Source: CAWGYQ01 sp963817395 (GTDB lineage: Bacteria > Acidobacteriota > Vicinamibacteria > Vicinamibacterales > CAVPJW01). Taken from it: DNA of 64,000 bases. The translations under genes and the position numbers were made by a program. The stretch covers positions 124,001 to 188,000 of the forward strand of contig CAWFOC010000003.1 of the NCBI GenBank assembly GCA_963817395.1. Direction: 5' to 3'. Position 1 is the stretch's first letter. Each line of letters opens with the position of its first letter. Below the pieces are notes generated by a model. The model worked only from the letters and a program-made list of their open reading frames with translations. It did no database searches and was not told where the DNA came from. Shown piece after piece: positions 47,050 to 55,291 of this stretch.

Positions 47050-47674
47050 TCCGCCCAGAACGTGCCCCCGAGCCGGATTCTGGCCGAGTGGGCGCGCGTC
47101 GGTCAGACGCGCGTCGTGAACGGAGAACGCGTGCCCGGGCCGCCGCTGACGATTGAACTGGCGTGGGTGTCGGAGCGTACCGCGCTCGACACCATTCTGC
47201 GGAGTGCGAGTGGGTATGTGGCGGCGCCACGGAGGGCGGGCAGCGACGGTGCCTCGCTCTACGACCGGATCCTGATCATGCCCGCCGGGTCTTCATCGCC
47301 GCCGCCGCTAGCCCGGCAACCGGTCCGGCAGCCTCCCCCGCCAGCGTTCACCCAGCCGGTGCCCGACCCGATGGTGCCCGAGACTCTGAGCTTCGATCCC
47401 GGCCCGCCGGACGGCCAGGAGGCCGAACAGGTGCCGCCCGAAGAAGTTGAGATGCCGGAGGCCCTGGGCCCCGGCCAGATCTTCGCCCTTTGCGCCGGGG
47501 CAGCAGCCCTTCACTCCTGGCGAGGTGGGCGATCCGCTGACCCCGGGGAACTATCCCGGCCCCGGCACGGCCGTCCCGTGGGCCATGCCGGGCGGCGGCC
47601 CCACTCCGGGGATGATCACACCGTCGCCGATGCCGACGCAGGATCCGAACAACCCGCAGCCGCCGCCGCAGTAG
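47050..47674 (+). pseudogene. Proline-rich secreted protein lacking its N-terminus (fused to epimerase start)
   Basis: In frame with the epimerase fragment: SAQNVPPSRILAEWARVGQT, GPPLTIELAWVSERTALDTI and LRSASGYVAAPRRAGSDGAS. This looks like the small domain found at the N-terminus of secretins and TonB-linked receptors (STN-like). A long Pro-rich tail follows (QPVRQPPPPAFTQPVPDP; PGMITPSPMPTQDPNNPQ). One indel near 47495 switches frame before the tail. The expected signal peptide is missing because of the join. It is followed by a HEAT-repeat gene; the two are probably partners in one operon. Confidence 0.6.
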
Positions 47675-47731
47675 TCATCGAGCGTGACCACCACCGCTCG
47701 ACTAGTCGCGATGTCCCACCGCAGGAGTGCC

Positions 47732-48911
47732 ATGCCAATCCCGCGCTTGTCGTTAGACGGGCGGCGTCAGCTGCTGGCAGCCGTCACGATGCTCCTGGTT
47801 GCTCCGTTCGCATTCGGACAACAGGCGCCGTCCGGTGGCGCGAGGCCTGGAGCGATGTCGAGCGACAGTCCGCTATCCTGAGTCGCGGATGGGCGCTTCT
47901 CGCGGATGGCCAGGCGAAGGAGGCACAGTCCACGGCCGTCAGCGCCTTGACGAGGTTTCCGGCGAGCCATCACGTCATAGCTCTCGCCGTCGAAGCGGAC
48001 ATCGCCGCCAGCGAGCCTCCACGGCGCTCGCTCGTTACGAGGCCTGGCGAGGCGCGCGCATGGTCGAAGAACCGGGCGCGCTCCGGGCGGTCGCGCGCGC
48101 CATGCTGCTGGAATTTGCCGATGAAACGCAGAACCCGCGCGGGCAGGCCGCGGCGCTTCAGGCGCTCGCGGAGGGCGGTGACGCGACGGCGGGCGATCGC
48201 CTCCAGACCATTGCAGCCGAGGGGAACGTCGCCGGAACCCGCGCGCTCGCGGCGCTGGCCGATCCGAGAGCCGTCACCACGCTCATCAACGACTTGAACA
48301 CCGGTGCGGGGAACAAGATCGGCGTGATCACGGCGCTCGGCGCGAGCGGCAGCGCCGTCGCGATGGGTCCTCTGGTTCAGCAGCTCGGCGATCCCGAGGC
48401 CGCGGTCCGGGGCGGCGCCGCCGAAGCCCTCGGGCGCCTCGGGACCAGCGAGGCCGTCGCGCCGCTTCGACCGTTGCTCCAGGATCGCAGTGGCTACGTG
48501 CGCGCCAAGGCGGCCGGAGCTCTCCTCCGCTTGGGCGATGACAGCGGCACGCAGTTCTTGCACACCCTTGCCGCCGAAGCATCCGCCACCAGCCGCATCG
48601 TCGCGGCTGAGGAGCTGGCGGCCAGGCCGGATGCCGCCTGGCTCGGCCTCGTCCGGGGTCTTGTCGGGGACAGCTCGCCCGAGATTCGTTTGTCGGCCGC
48701 GACGCTCCTGGCGCCACACGATCCCGCGGCCGCGAAGGTCGTCCTCGAAGAGCTTCAGCGGAACGACAATCCGGCGATCAGCGAGGAGGCGATGCGCGCC
48801 CTTGCGGTCGATGTCCCCTCCGACCTCACGACGCTCCGGGGGCTGTTGAAGAGCCCGGACCGGCTCGTCCGCATCGCGGCGGCCGGCAAGATCCTCGCGG
48901 TCACCCGGTAA
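47732..48911 (+). CDS. Secreted HEAT-repeat protein (two indels)
   Basis: About 393 residues. ATG at 47732 has AGGAG 4 nt upstream. A signal peptide is clear (RRQLLAAVTMLLVAPFAFGQ). Next is a helical TPR-like part (AILSRGWALLADGQAKEAQS), then at least five HEAT/PBS-lyase-type repeats, e.g. AVAMGPLVQQLGDPEAAVRG, AVAPLRPLLQDRSGYVRAKA and LVRGLVGDSSPEIRLSAATL. Frame changes lie near 47840 and 48012. A periplasmic or surface protein-interaction scaffold; no enzymatic site seen. Confidence 0.75.
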
Positions 48912-48940
48912 AGCCCCTCCCCTGTCCCGCCATTCGACGC

Positions 48941-48969
48941 TTGGCGTACGCGAGGCGTGCCGCTATAAT
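48941..48969 (+). promoter_or_regulatory. Strong sigma70-type promoter for the secreted protein gene
   Basis: TTGGCG (48941-48946), 17-bp spacer, perfect TATAAT (48964-48969). Transcription would start near 48976, giving a 135-nt leader before the ATG at 49111. With the promoters at 330 and 34476, one of the best-formed promoters in the window. Confidence 0.75.
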
Positions 48970-48975
48970 GCCGCG

Positions 48976-49110
48976 CGGATTTGGGCCTGTATCGAGCCCA
49001 ACCTCCGACCGATAAAACCGTGGGGCCGTCCGGCGACGCCTCATCCTCACAATGCGACCCGGTGCTCGCCTCGACTCGGGCGGAGCGCCTATAGAGCAAG
49101 GGGAGTTGTA
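48976..49110 (+). other. Long structured 5' leader
   Basis: The predicted leader begins with a perfect 6-bp hairpin, TTGGGC (48981-48986) with GCCCAA (48996-49001), around a 9-nt loop. A GC-rich stretch with further pairing potential follows, and it ends with an AAGGGGAG ribosome site (about 49098-49105). I cannot match it to a known riboswitch class by eye. Its length and structure suggest post-transcriptional control or an mRNA stabiliser. Confidence 0.35.
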
Positions 49111-50799
49111 ATGGACCCTGGGTATTCCGAGCGGCTTCTTCGCGGTTTCCGTCGGCCGCTGCCGGGTCTGGTTGGCCTGGCGTTATCGGTCGTTGTCGCC
49201 GCGCCTGCGGAAGGTCAACTTTCGAAATTGACCCCGACGCCTCAGCCTGTTGTGTCTCCTCTTTGGGTTCGGGGCGTCGCCGCCGCGTACCATTCAGTCA
49301 ACAACCGATACCTGGTCGTCGGTGCCCAGGACCATGTGATCGGCAGGTTCGTGAACGCGATAGGCACCCCACTGGCGGTACCCCCCCAAATCGTCATCAA
49401 GCCGCCGTCTCTGCCCGGCACGAACGGTAAGCCTTTCGGGTCGTTTCCGCGCGTGTGTTATAGCCCGCACCTCAACAACAACCAAGGGGGATTCCTGGTT
49501 GTGTGGGCACAGGAAAAGGTTGGCGCGGTTCAACTGCACATGCGGGTTGTGACAAGCGCTGGGGTCGTTCTTGGCCCCAGCGACATCGTGGTTGCGGATT
49601 CCAATGCATGGCAGGACGTCGCCGGCGCGGCAATCGCCTACTCGCCGACGAGCCAGGTCTTCCTGATCGTGTGGAAAGTCTCGCCGGTTTCGGGGGCCGT
49701 CGTTCGAGTCCAACGAGTCAAAGTAAACAACACGCATCCAAACGGTGCGTCGTTCCTTGGCCCTTCGGTCATCGTTTCGGCGGGATTCGGGCGGGATCCT
49801 GGTGCGACCTGGAATTCGGTCACCAACGAGTTCGGGCTCTCCTACGCGGGCGAGACGAACGAGAAGGGGTTCATCGCATTCGTGCGTCTCCCAGTCGATC
49901 CACCAAATCACCCAGGGTTCCGGACGACTTTCAACGTGCTGTCAGCTGGCGCGACAGCCGTCACCGACATCGGCTTCAATCCGGCGACCGGACGCTACAT
50001 CCTGTCGTGGTGGGAGAGCGGCCCCAAGGCGAAGATCGCCGAGATCAACCAGGCCGGCGCCGTGGTCGGGATGGGCCTCGCATCAACCAAGATGGGCTCC
50101 TACGACGCGCTGTCATCTGCCTTCAATCCGATCAGCAAGACCTTCCTCCTGACAGGCCTCGATGGGTACGATGACGTGATCGGTGCCGAACTGAACGGCC
50201 ACGGGGTTCGCATCTCCGCTGAGCAGATGATCATTGACATGCCAGCGGCATACCCCGCGCGCTACACCCGCGTGGAGTCAAGCCAGACCGCGCCGCGCTG
50301 GATAAACGTGATCAGCCGCTATTTCGGCGCCATCTGGGGTCAAGTCGCTCAAACCGCCACGACGAACGGCGGCAGCTCCACGGCTTACCCGCCCCCCGGT
50401 AGCGGCGGTCAGCCCACGCCGCCACCCCCCCCATCCTCCTTGAAGGCCTGGGTGTGGGTGGACACACCGAAAAACCTAACTAGCGTGCCGAACACATTCG
50501 CGGTAGCCGGATGGGCAATCGATCAGGCCGTGACGAACAGCGTCACCGGCATCGACGCCGTGCACATCTACGCGTATCGGAACTGTGTCGGCTGCAGCGC
50601 GCCGGTGTTTCTCGGCGGCGCTACGTATTGGACTCACCGCCCGGATATCGGGCAAGCGTTCGGCAGCGTCCGCTTCACGTCCTCCGGGTACCATCGGATG
50701 GTCACTCTCCCAAACGGGGTCTACGATCTCGCAGTGTTCGCCCGCAAGACCTCGAACAACACCTGGATCTCCAAGGTGGTGCGCATTACGGTCAACTGA
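49111..50799 (+). CDS. Secreted protein: beta-propeller-like N-domain, Pro-rich linker, Ig-like C-domain
   Basis: 562 residues. A signal peptide lies at about 16-36 (GLVGLALSVVVAAPAEG). Residues 40-425 form repeating units of about 50 residues with the pattern Y-S/N-P-x2-x3-FL-V/I-x-W (e.g. GGFLVVWAQEKVGAVQLHMR; QVFLIVWKVSPVSGAVVR; GRYILSWWESGP), suggesting a beta-propeller. A Pro/Ser/Gly linker (PPPGSGGQPTPPPPPSS, about 430-450) leads to an Ig-like domain (VAGWAIDQAVTNSVTGIDAV; YDLAVFARKTSNNTWISKVV). Probably displayed on or released from the cell. Function unknown. Confidence 0.75.
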   Translation: MDPGYSERLLRGFRRPLPGLVGLALSVVVAAPAEGQLSKLTPTPQPVVSPLWVRGVAAAYHSVNNRYLVVGAQDHVIGRFVNAIGTPLAVPPQIVIKPPSLPGTNGKPFGSFPRVCYSPHLNNNQGGFLVVWAQEKVGAVQLHMRVVTSAGVVLGPSDIVVADSNAWQDVAGAAIAYSPTSQVFLIVWKVSPVSGAVVRVQRVKVNNTHPNGASFLGPSVIVSAGFGRDPGATWNSVTNEFGLSYAGETNEKGFIAFVRLPVDPPNHPGFRTTFNVLSAGATAVTDIGFNPATGRYILSWWESGPKAKIAEINQAGAVVGMGLASTKMGSYDALSSAFNPISKTFLLTGLDGYDDVIGAELNGHGVRISAEQMIIDMPAAYPARYTRVESSQTAPRWINVISRYFGAIWGQVAQTATTNGGSSTAYPPPGSGGQPTPPPPPSSLKAWVWVDTPKNLTSVPNTFAVAGWAIDQAVTNSVTGIDAVHIYAYRNCVGCSAPVFLGGATYWTHRPDIGQAFGSVRFTSSGYHRMVTLPNGVYDLAVFARKTSNNTWISKVVRITVN

Positions 50800-50864
50800 G
50801 TCATCCGCGCCAGATCCGCTTCTCCGCCTCGATTGGAACGTTGCGATAGAATCCGGGGGGACAC

Positions 50865-51584
50865 ATGAAGGGTCCCCCGTCTCCCCTTCGCCGCGGCGAG
50901 TATGCGGCGCGCGGCGAGTACCATCGCCAGCCGGATCCTGCCTGGGATTACTACCCGACCTACCAAGCCAAGCTCGAATACGTCACGCGGTACCTCGACC
51001 AGTTGCCCGATGCCTCGAAAGTGCTCGACGCCGGGTGCGGTGAGGGCGTTCTCGTGGAGCGGTACCGCGGGCGGCTGTCAATCGTCGGGATTGACGCGGA
51101 CTATGCCTCGAAGGCGGTGACCCCCGGCTCGGTCCTGGCGCTTCCCTTTGCCAGTCGAATCTTCGACCGGGTGCTCTGCCTGGACGTGTTGGAGCACCTC
51201 GGGTACCCGGACCAGGCGCGCGCCCTCGGAGAGCTGAGCCGGGTGATGTCGCCGGCGGGTGAGATGCTGCTCTCTGTGCCGAACCTCGCGCATCTCCAAT
51301 CGCGCGTGCACTTCCTCGTCACCGGCCGGCTGATTCGCACTGCCAGCGAGCAAAAGCATCCGGGCGATCGGCCCATCAAGGAGTACCTGAAACTGTTCCA
51401 GGCCGCCGGGCTCGACGTCATCGAGCGACGCGGCATCTTTCCCACCGTTCCACTGCTCACCCGGGCGATTCGCCGCCGGCCGTCCGAGCTGGCCGGGCTG
51501 CACCGCTGGCTGACCCGGCTGCTTCCGATCCCGGACTGGTGCTTCCTGAACGTCATCCGGCTCCGCAAGCGGGAGCATCCCTGA
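50865..51584 (+). CDS. SAM-dependent methyltransferase (class I)
   Basis: 239 residues. Motif I VLDAGCGEGVLVERY (about 53-67), the acidic end of strand 2 VGIDADYASKA, and the post-core FDRVLCLDVLEHLGYPDQAR with GEMLLSVPNLAHLQSRVHFL. The C-terminal part is variable and hydrophobic-basic. The N-terminal GEYHRQPDPAWDYYPTYQAK is seen in methyltransferases of glycan gene clusters. Likely substrate is a sugar or lipid-linked glycan. Followed one nucleotide after its stop by the flippase. Confidence 0.85.
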   Translation: MKGPPSPLRRGEYAARGEYHRQPDPAWDYYPTYQAKLEYVTRYLDQLPDASKVLDAGCGEGVLVERYRGRLSIVGIDADYASKAVTPGSVLALPFASRIFDRVLCLDVLEHLGYPDQARALGELSRVMSPAGEMLLSVPNLAHLQSRVHFLVTGRLIRTASEQKHPGDRPIKEYLKLFQAAGLDVIERRGIFPTVPLLTRAIRRRPSELAGLHRWLTRLLPIPDWCFLNVIRLRKREHP

Positions 51585-51585
51585 G

Positions 51586-53166
51586 GTGTTCGCCAAGGCG
51601 GTCGGGCTGTTCACGAACGTGGCGATCTACGGCTTCGGAAACGCGGCCACCTCGGCCATCAGCTTTCTGCTGCTGCCGATCTACGTCCGCTATCTCTCAC
51701 CCGAAGACTACGGCGTCATTGCGCTGCTGCTCACGGTGGAGGTCGCGGCCAAGATCCTGTTTCGCTGGGGCGTCGACGCCTCGTTCATGCGCTTCTATTA
51801 CGAGTGCCGCGACGAGCGCGACAAACAGCGACTCGCCAGCACGCTCTTTCTTGCATTGCTCGCCGTCAACGGCGCCCTCACCGCTGCCGCATTGATCGCC
51901 GCGCCCTGGCTCGGCCAGCGCCTGTTCGACACCACCCGCTACACGCTTCCGCTCCGCCTCGTGCTCGTCAGCACCTTCATTGGCGGCTTCTACTTCCTGC
52001 CGTTTCACATCCTGCGCATCCAGGGCCGATCGGCAAAGTTCATGGCCCTCACCTTCTCCGGGCAGGCGGCCACGCTCGGCATGAAGCTGCTCATGGTGGT
52101 AGGGCTCGGTATGGGGGTGCTCGGCGTCGCGCTGGCCGACCTGATCGTGGCGATCGGGCTCACGGCGGCAATCGTTCCGCTGTACGCGCCGCTCATCCGG
52201 CCGTTGTTCTCCAGGGAGATCCTCCGCGAATCTCTCCGCTTCGGGCTTCCCCGCCTGCCGCATGGTCTTGCGCACCAGGTGATTGCGGTCTTCGACCGCT
52301 ACCTGCTGAGCACTTTCGTCACGTTGCGCGACGTGGGGATCTACTCGGTGGGCGCATCGTTCGCCCTCGGGCTGAAGTTGTTCCTGAGCGCGTTCGAGAA
52401 CGCCTGGGCGCCCTTCTACTTTGCAACGATGAAGGAGCCCGACGCGAAGACGACGCTCAGCCGCATCACGACCTACGCATGGGGAGTGCTGGTGCTGCTC
52501 GCCGCCGGCCTCACTGCTGTGGCCGACGACGTCGTCCGTCTGATGACGACACCCGATTTCTACGGCGCCGCGAAGGTGGTGCCGTGGATTGGCGCCGGCG
52601 TCGTGTTCCAGGGCATCTATCTCCTGACGTCCATTGGTCTGAACATCACGAAGCAGACGAAGTATTATCCGATTGCTACAGGTGTTGCGGCCATTGCGAG
52701 CGTTGGCGCCAACCTCGTGCTGATTCCGCGCTTCGGCGTGATGGGCGCCGCGTGTTCCAACACGCTGGCCTACGCGGTGCTCGCCGCCACGGCCATGCGC
52801 TTTTCACAGCGGGCCTATCCGATGCGCTACGAGTGGCGCCGCATCGCGCAGATCCTTGGTGCCGGTGCGGTCGTGTGCATTGCGGCGCGCCTGCTGATTC
52901 CGGCGTCGCTGTCTCCTCTGACCGGATTTCTTCTCCGCGGCAGTGTCGTATTGCTGGGATATCCGCTGCTGCTGCTGGCCGCCGGGTTCTTCCGGCCTGG
53001 CGAGTGGCGCCACATCGAGGTGCTTGCGGGCCAGCTGCGCGCGGGATCGGCCGCTCGACGCCGGGCGGCTCTTCGCCCGGGTCGAGAACCCGAGTCCACG
53101 CTCGCCCCCGGCCTCGTGCCCCCCGGCTCGCCGCGGACGGTGGCCGGTCCCCTGGAGGAGCCCTGA
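51586..53166 (+). CDS. Oligosaccharide flippase, Wzx/MurJ-like (MOP superfamily)
   Basis: 526 residues from a GTG start with about 14 membrane segments. AVGLFTNVAIYGFGNAATSA and LLPIYVRYLSPEDYGVIALL at the start are typical of Wzx polysaccharide flippases. Later come FGLPRLPHGLAHQVIAVFDR and LLSTFVTLRDVGIYSVGASF. The last ~45 residues are a polar Arg/Pro-rich tail that would lie in the cytoplasm. It would flip the undecaprenyl-linked repeat made by the cytoplasmic glycosyltransferases. Confidence 0.9.
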   Translation: MFAKAVGLFTNVAIYGFGNAATSAISFLLLPIYVRYLSPEDYGVIALLLTVEVAAKILFRWGVDASFMRFYYECRDERDKQRLASTLFLALLAVNGALTAAALIAAPWLGQRLFDTTRYTLPLRLVLVSTFIGGFYFLPFHILRIQGRSAKFMALTFSGQAATLGMKLLMVVGLGMGVLGVALADLIVAIGLTAAIVPLYAPLIRPLFSREILRESLRFGLPRLPHGLAHQVIAVFDRYLLSTFVTLRDVGIYSVGASFALGLKLFLSAFENAWAPFYFATMKEPDAKTTLSRITTYAWGVLVLLAAGLTAVADDVVRLMTTPDFYGAAKVVPWIGAGVVFQGIYLLTSIGLNITKQTKYYPIATGVAAIASVGANLVLIPRFGVMGAACSNTLAYAVLAATAMRFSQRAYPMRYEWRRIAQILGAGAVVCIAARLLIPASLSPLTGFLLRGSVVLLGYPLLLLAAGFFRPGEWRHIEVLAGQLRAGSAARRRAALRPGREPESTLAPGLVPPGSPRTVAGPLEEP

Positions 53167-53640
53167 TCAAGCGCTTTTTCGAGCTGCCCGCACGACGTCC
53201 GGGGCTGACCATCGCCCTCGTCGGCGTGCTCTTCGCCGTGGCCTACGCAGCGGGGGTCGTGGCCTTCCGCAAACCCAGCGGGCGCATCGTCGTCGGCGAC
53301 GCCGTGCATTGCTACGTGTATCTGCGGTCCGTCGTCTTCGATCGCGATCTGCATTTCCGCAACGACTACATCCGGCTGTACGGGCTCAAGGAGCCGGTGC
53401 CCCTTGCGGCGGTTCGTCAGCTGCTTCCCCATCTTCGCGCTCGGGGCTGCTGCTCTGGTCGACCGCGTGGCCAGTCGGCCGGCCGTCGTGCTGACGGGCG
53501 CTCTGTTGATCATCGGCGCAAATGTCCTGCTGCTCGTGCACTACCAGGCGTTCATGCACGGTATCCGGACGAACCTGCCGTATCCAGAGAACGTATGGTC
53601 GAGCCCGGCGCACCTCTTTCGATGGATACGGACTCTCTGA
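53163..53640 (+). pseudogene. Membrane glycosyltransferase-like gene with internal deletion
   Basis: The 5' part reads ELPARRPGLTIALVGVLFAV and AVHCYVYLRSVVFDRDLHFR, the first helix and outer loop of a GT-C-like protein. From about 53400 in another frame comes the end of such a protein: RRFVSCFPIFALGAAALVDR and VLLLVHYQAFMHGIRTNLPY. The central several hundred residues usual in such proteins are missing, so the pieces are too close. No standard start codon precedes the first residues; CTG at 53163 overlaps the flippase stop. Real deletion or assembly collapse. Confidence 0.65.
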
Positions 53641-53713
53641 AGCCGACCTCGATATCTACGGCTCGCCCGTCCGGTAATCCATTCATGGCCGCCGTGGAGG
53701 CAGCCTGACGGCG

Positions 53714-55291
53714 ATGGAATCGATGGGTCTCGGGCGCGCCCGCCTCGCCGCCTGCCTCGTCTTCGCCGCAACCCAGTGCGTGTATCTTTCGACCGCCGGC
53801 GGCAGCTTTACGACCACAGATGCCGTGGCCACCTACGACCTGACGCGGCAACTGGTGGAGAAGCAATCGATTGCCCTCTCGCACGACGTGCTGGGGTTCT
53901 CCTTCGCAATCGGGCGGGATGGTCGTGCCTATTCGCCCTTCGGTCTGAGCCACGCGATCTACAACATTCCCTTCTATCTCGTTGGAAGGAGCGTCGAACA
54001 GCGGATGGGCGCCCAACTGGGCAGGACTGACAGCGTAACGCGTGCCGTCGTCGCACTCGGCAGCACGGTGGCCGCGTCAGCGGGCGTCGCCGTGGCGTTC
54101 CTGTTCGCCTGGAGACTGAGCCAATCGATTCAAGCCGCTGCGTTGACCGCGTTTGCGCTGGCCTTTGGTACCGTCCTCTGGCCGTACTCGAAGTTCGGGT
54201 TCAGCGCGCCGCTGGCCATGCTGCTGATGTCGCTCGGCACATACCTCACGTGGCTGGCCTTGTCGATCCGCTCCACGCGGAGCTTGCTTGCCGCGGGGCT
54301 GTCAATGGGGTTCGCGCTCCTGACACGGCACGAGCTGATGCTGGCGCTCGCTCCGCTGGGCGCGTGGACGTTTGCGGCTCCCTCACCATCGATGGCCGCG
54401 CGCCTCCGGCGCGCAGCCACCTTTGCGGTGCTGCCTGCCGTGGCGATTGGAGTCTGGCTGCTATACAACAACGCGAGATTCGGCAACCCGTTCGACCCAG
54501 GTCAATTGCGGGATCCAGCGCTGGAATTCGGCTCGCCCATCTCGCAGGGACTCTACGGGCTGCTGCTGTCGCCAGGGCGATCCGTGTTCCTGTACTCGCC
54601 GATCGCGCTGGTTGGAACCATCGCTTTGGTCAGGCTCAGCAGAAGTCATGCGGCCTTGACGGCCGTCCTCGCGTCGCAAATTGCGCTCTTGCTTTGTTTC
54701 TACGCGACGCTCGGCAACTGGCCATCGGGACGCTCGTACGGGTCCCGATATCTGCTGCCCCTTCTGCCCTTTGTCATCGTCCCGCTCGCCCCGTGGCTGA
54801 ATGAAGCGACTGCCAGGATCCGCCGCCTGATCGTGGCCGCGGTGGTCGTGAGCTCGGTGATCCAGTTGCCGGGAATCTTCGTGGACTATGCCAAGGTCGG
54901 CCTCGATTTCGCGCGCGCACACCCGGAGGTGTCATGGCAGGATCGGCTCTACCGCCTGGACGCCTCGCCGCTCGTCCTCAATGCCCAGGCCACGATCAGC
55001 ACCGTGCCCGCGAACCTTCGTTATCTCGCCGGCGTGGGGTCTCCGCCATCACTAGAACGATCAGCCGACGACGGCGACCGCGAGTTTTCTCAGCGGTTGG
55101 CGTTCAGCCTCGACTTCTGGTGGATGTACCTGCACTATCTCGGCGCGCTGTCGGCGTTTGAAGCTCTTGCTGCAGGGCTCGTGCCGATCGCGCTGGGGAT
55201 ACTGCTGGCCGCAGCACTCATGCGACTCGCGAGACTGGAGCAGGGCCGCCGATTGCCAGCCTCCATGAGCGCCGCACCTTCCGGGCCGTAA
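53714..55291 (+). CDS. Multi-membrane GT-C-like glycosyltransferase
   Basis: 525 residues with about 11 membrane segments. The first outer loop has GSFTTTDAVATYDLTRQLVE, where the Asp is the likely catalytic residue, and GRDGRAYSPFGLSHAIYNIP. LLTRHELMLALAPLGAWTFA, LYNNARFGNPFDPG and YGSRYLLPLLPFVIVPLAPW are typical of the uncharacterised GT-C proteins of glycan clusters (GT39-like). It would use a polyprenyl-phosphate sugar on the outer face of the inner membrane. The stop overlaps the start of the next gene. Confidence 0.8.
   Translation: MESMGLGRARLAACLVFAATQCVYLSTAGGSFTTTDAVATYDLTRQLVEKQSIALSHDVLGFSFAIGRDGRAYSPFGLSHAIYNIPFYLVGRSVEQRMGAQLGRTDSVTRAVVALGSTVAASAGVAVAFLFAWRLSQSIQAAALTAFALAFGTVLWPYSKFGFSAPLAMLLMSLGTYLTWLALSIRSTRSLLAAGLSMGFALLTRHELMLALAPLGAWTFAAPSPSMAARLRRAATFAVLPAVAIGVWLLYNNARFGNPFDPGQLRDPALEFGSPISQGLYGLLLSPGRSVFLYSPIALVGTIALVRLSRSHAALTAVLASQIALLLCFYATLGNWPSGRSYGSRYLLPLLPFVIVPLAPWLNEATARIRRLIVAAVVVSSVIQLPGIFVDYAKVGLDFARAHPEVSWQDRLYRLDASPLVLNAQATISTVPANLRYLAGVGSPPSLERSADDGDREFSQRLAFSLDFWWMYLHYLGALSAFEALAAGLVPIALGILLAAALMRLARLEQGRRLPASMSAAPSGP

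Noticed and set aside
48976..49110. Known riboswitch in the leader of the secreted-protein gene
   Set aside because: No core motif of a class I can name was visible; kept only as an unassigned structured leader.
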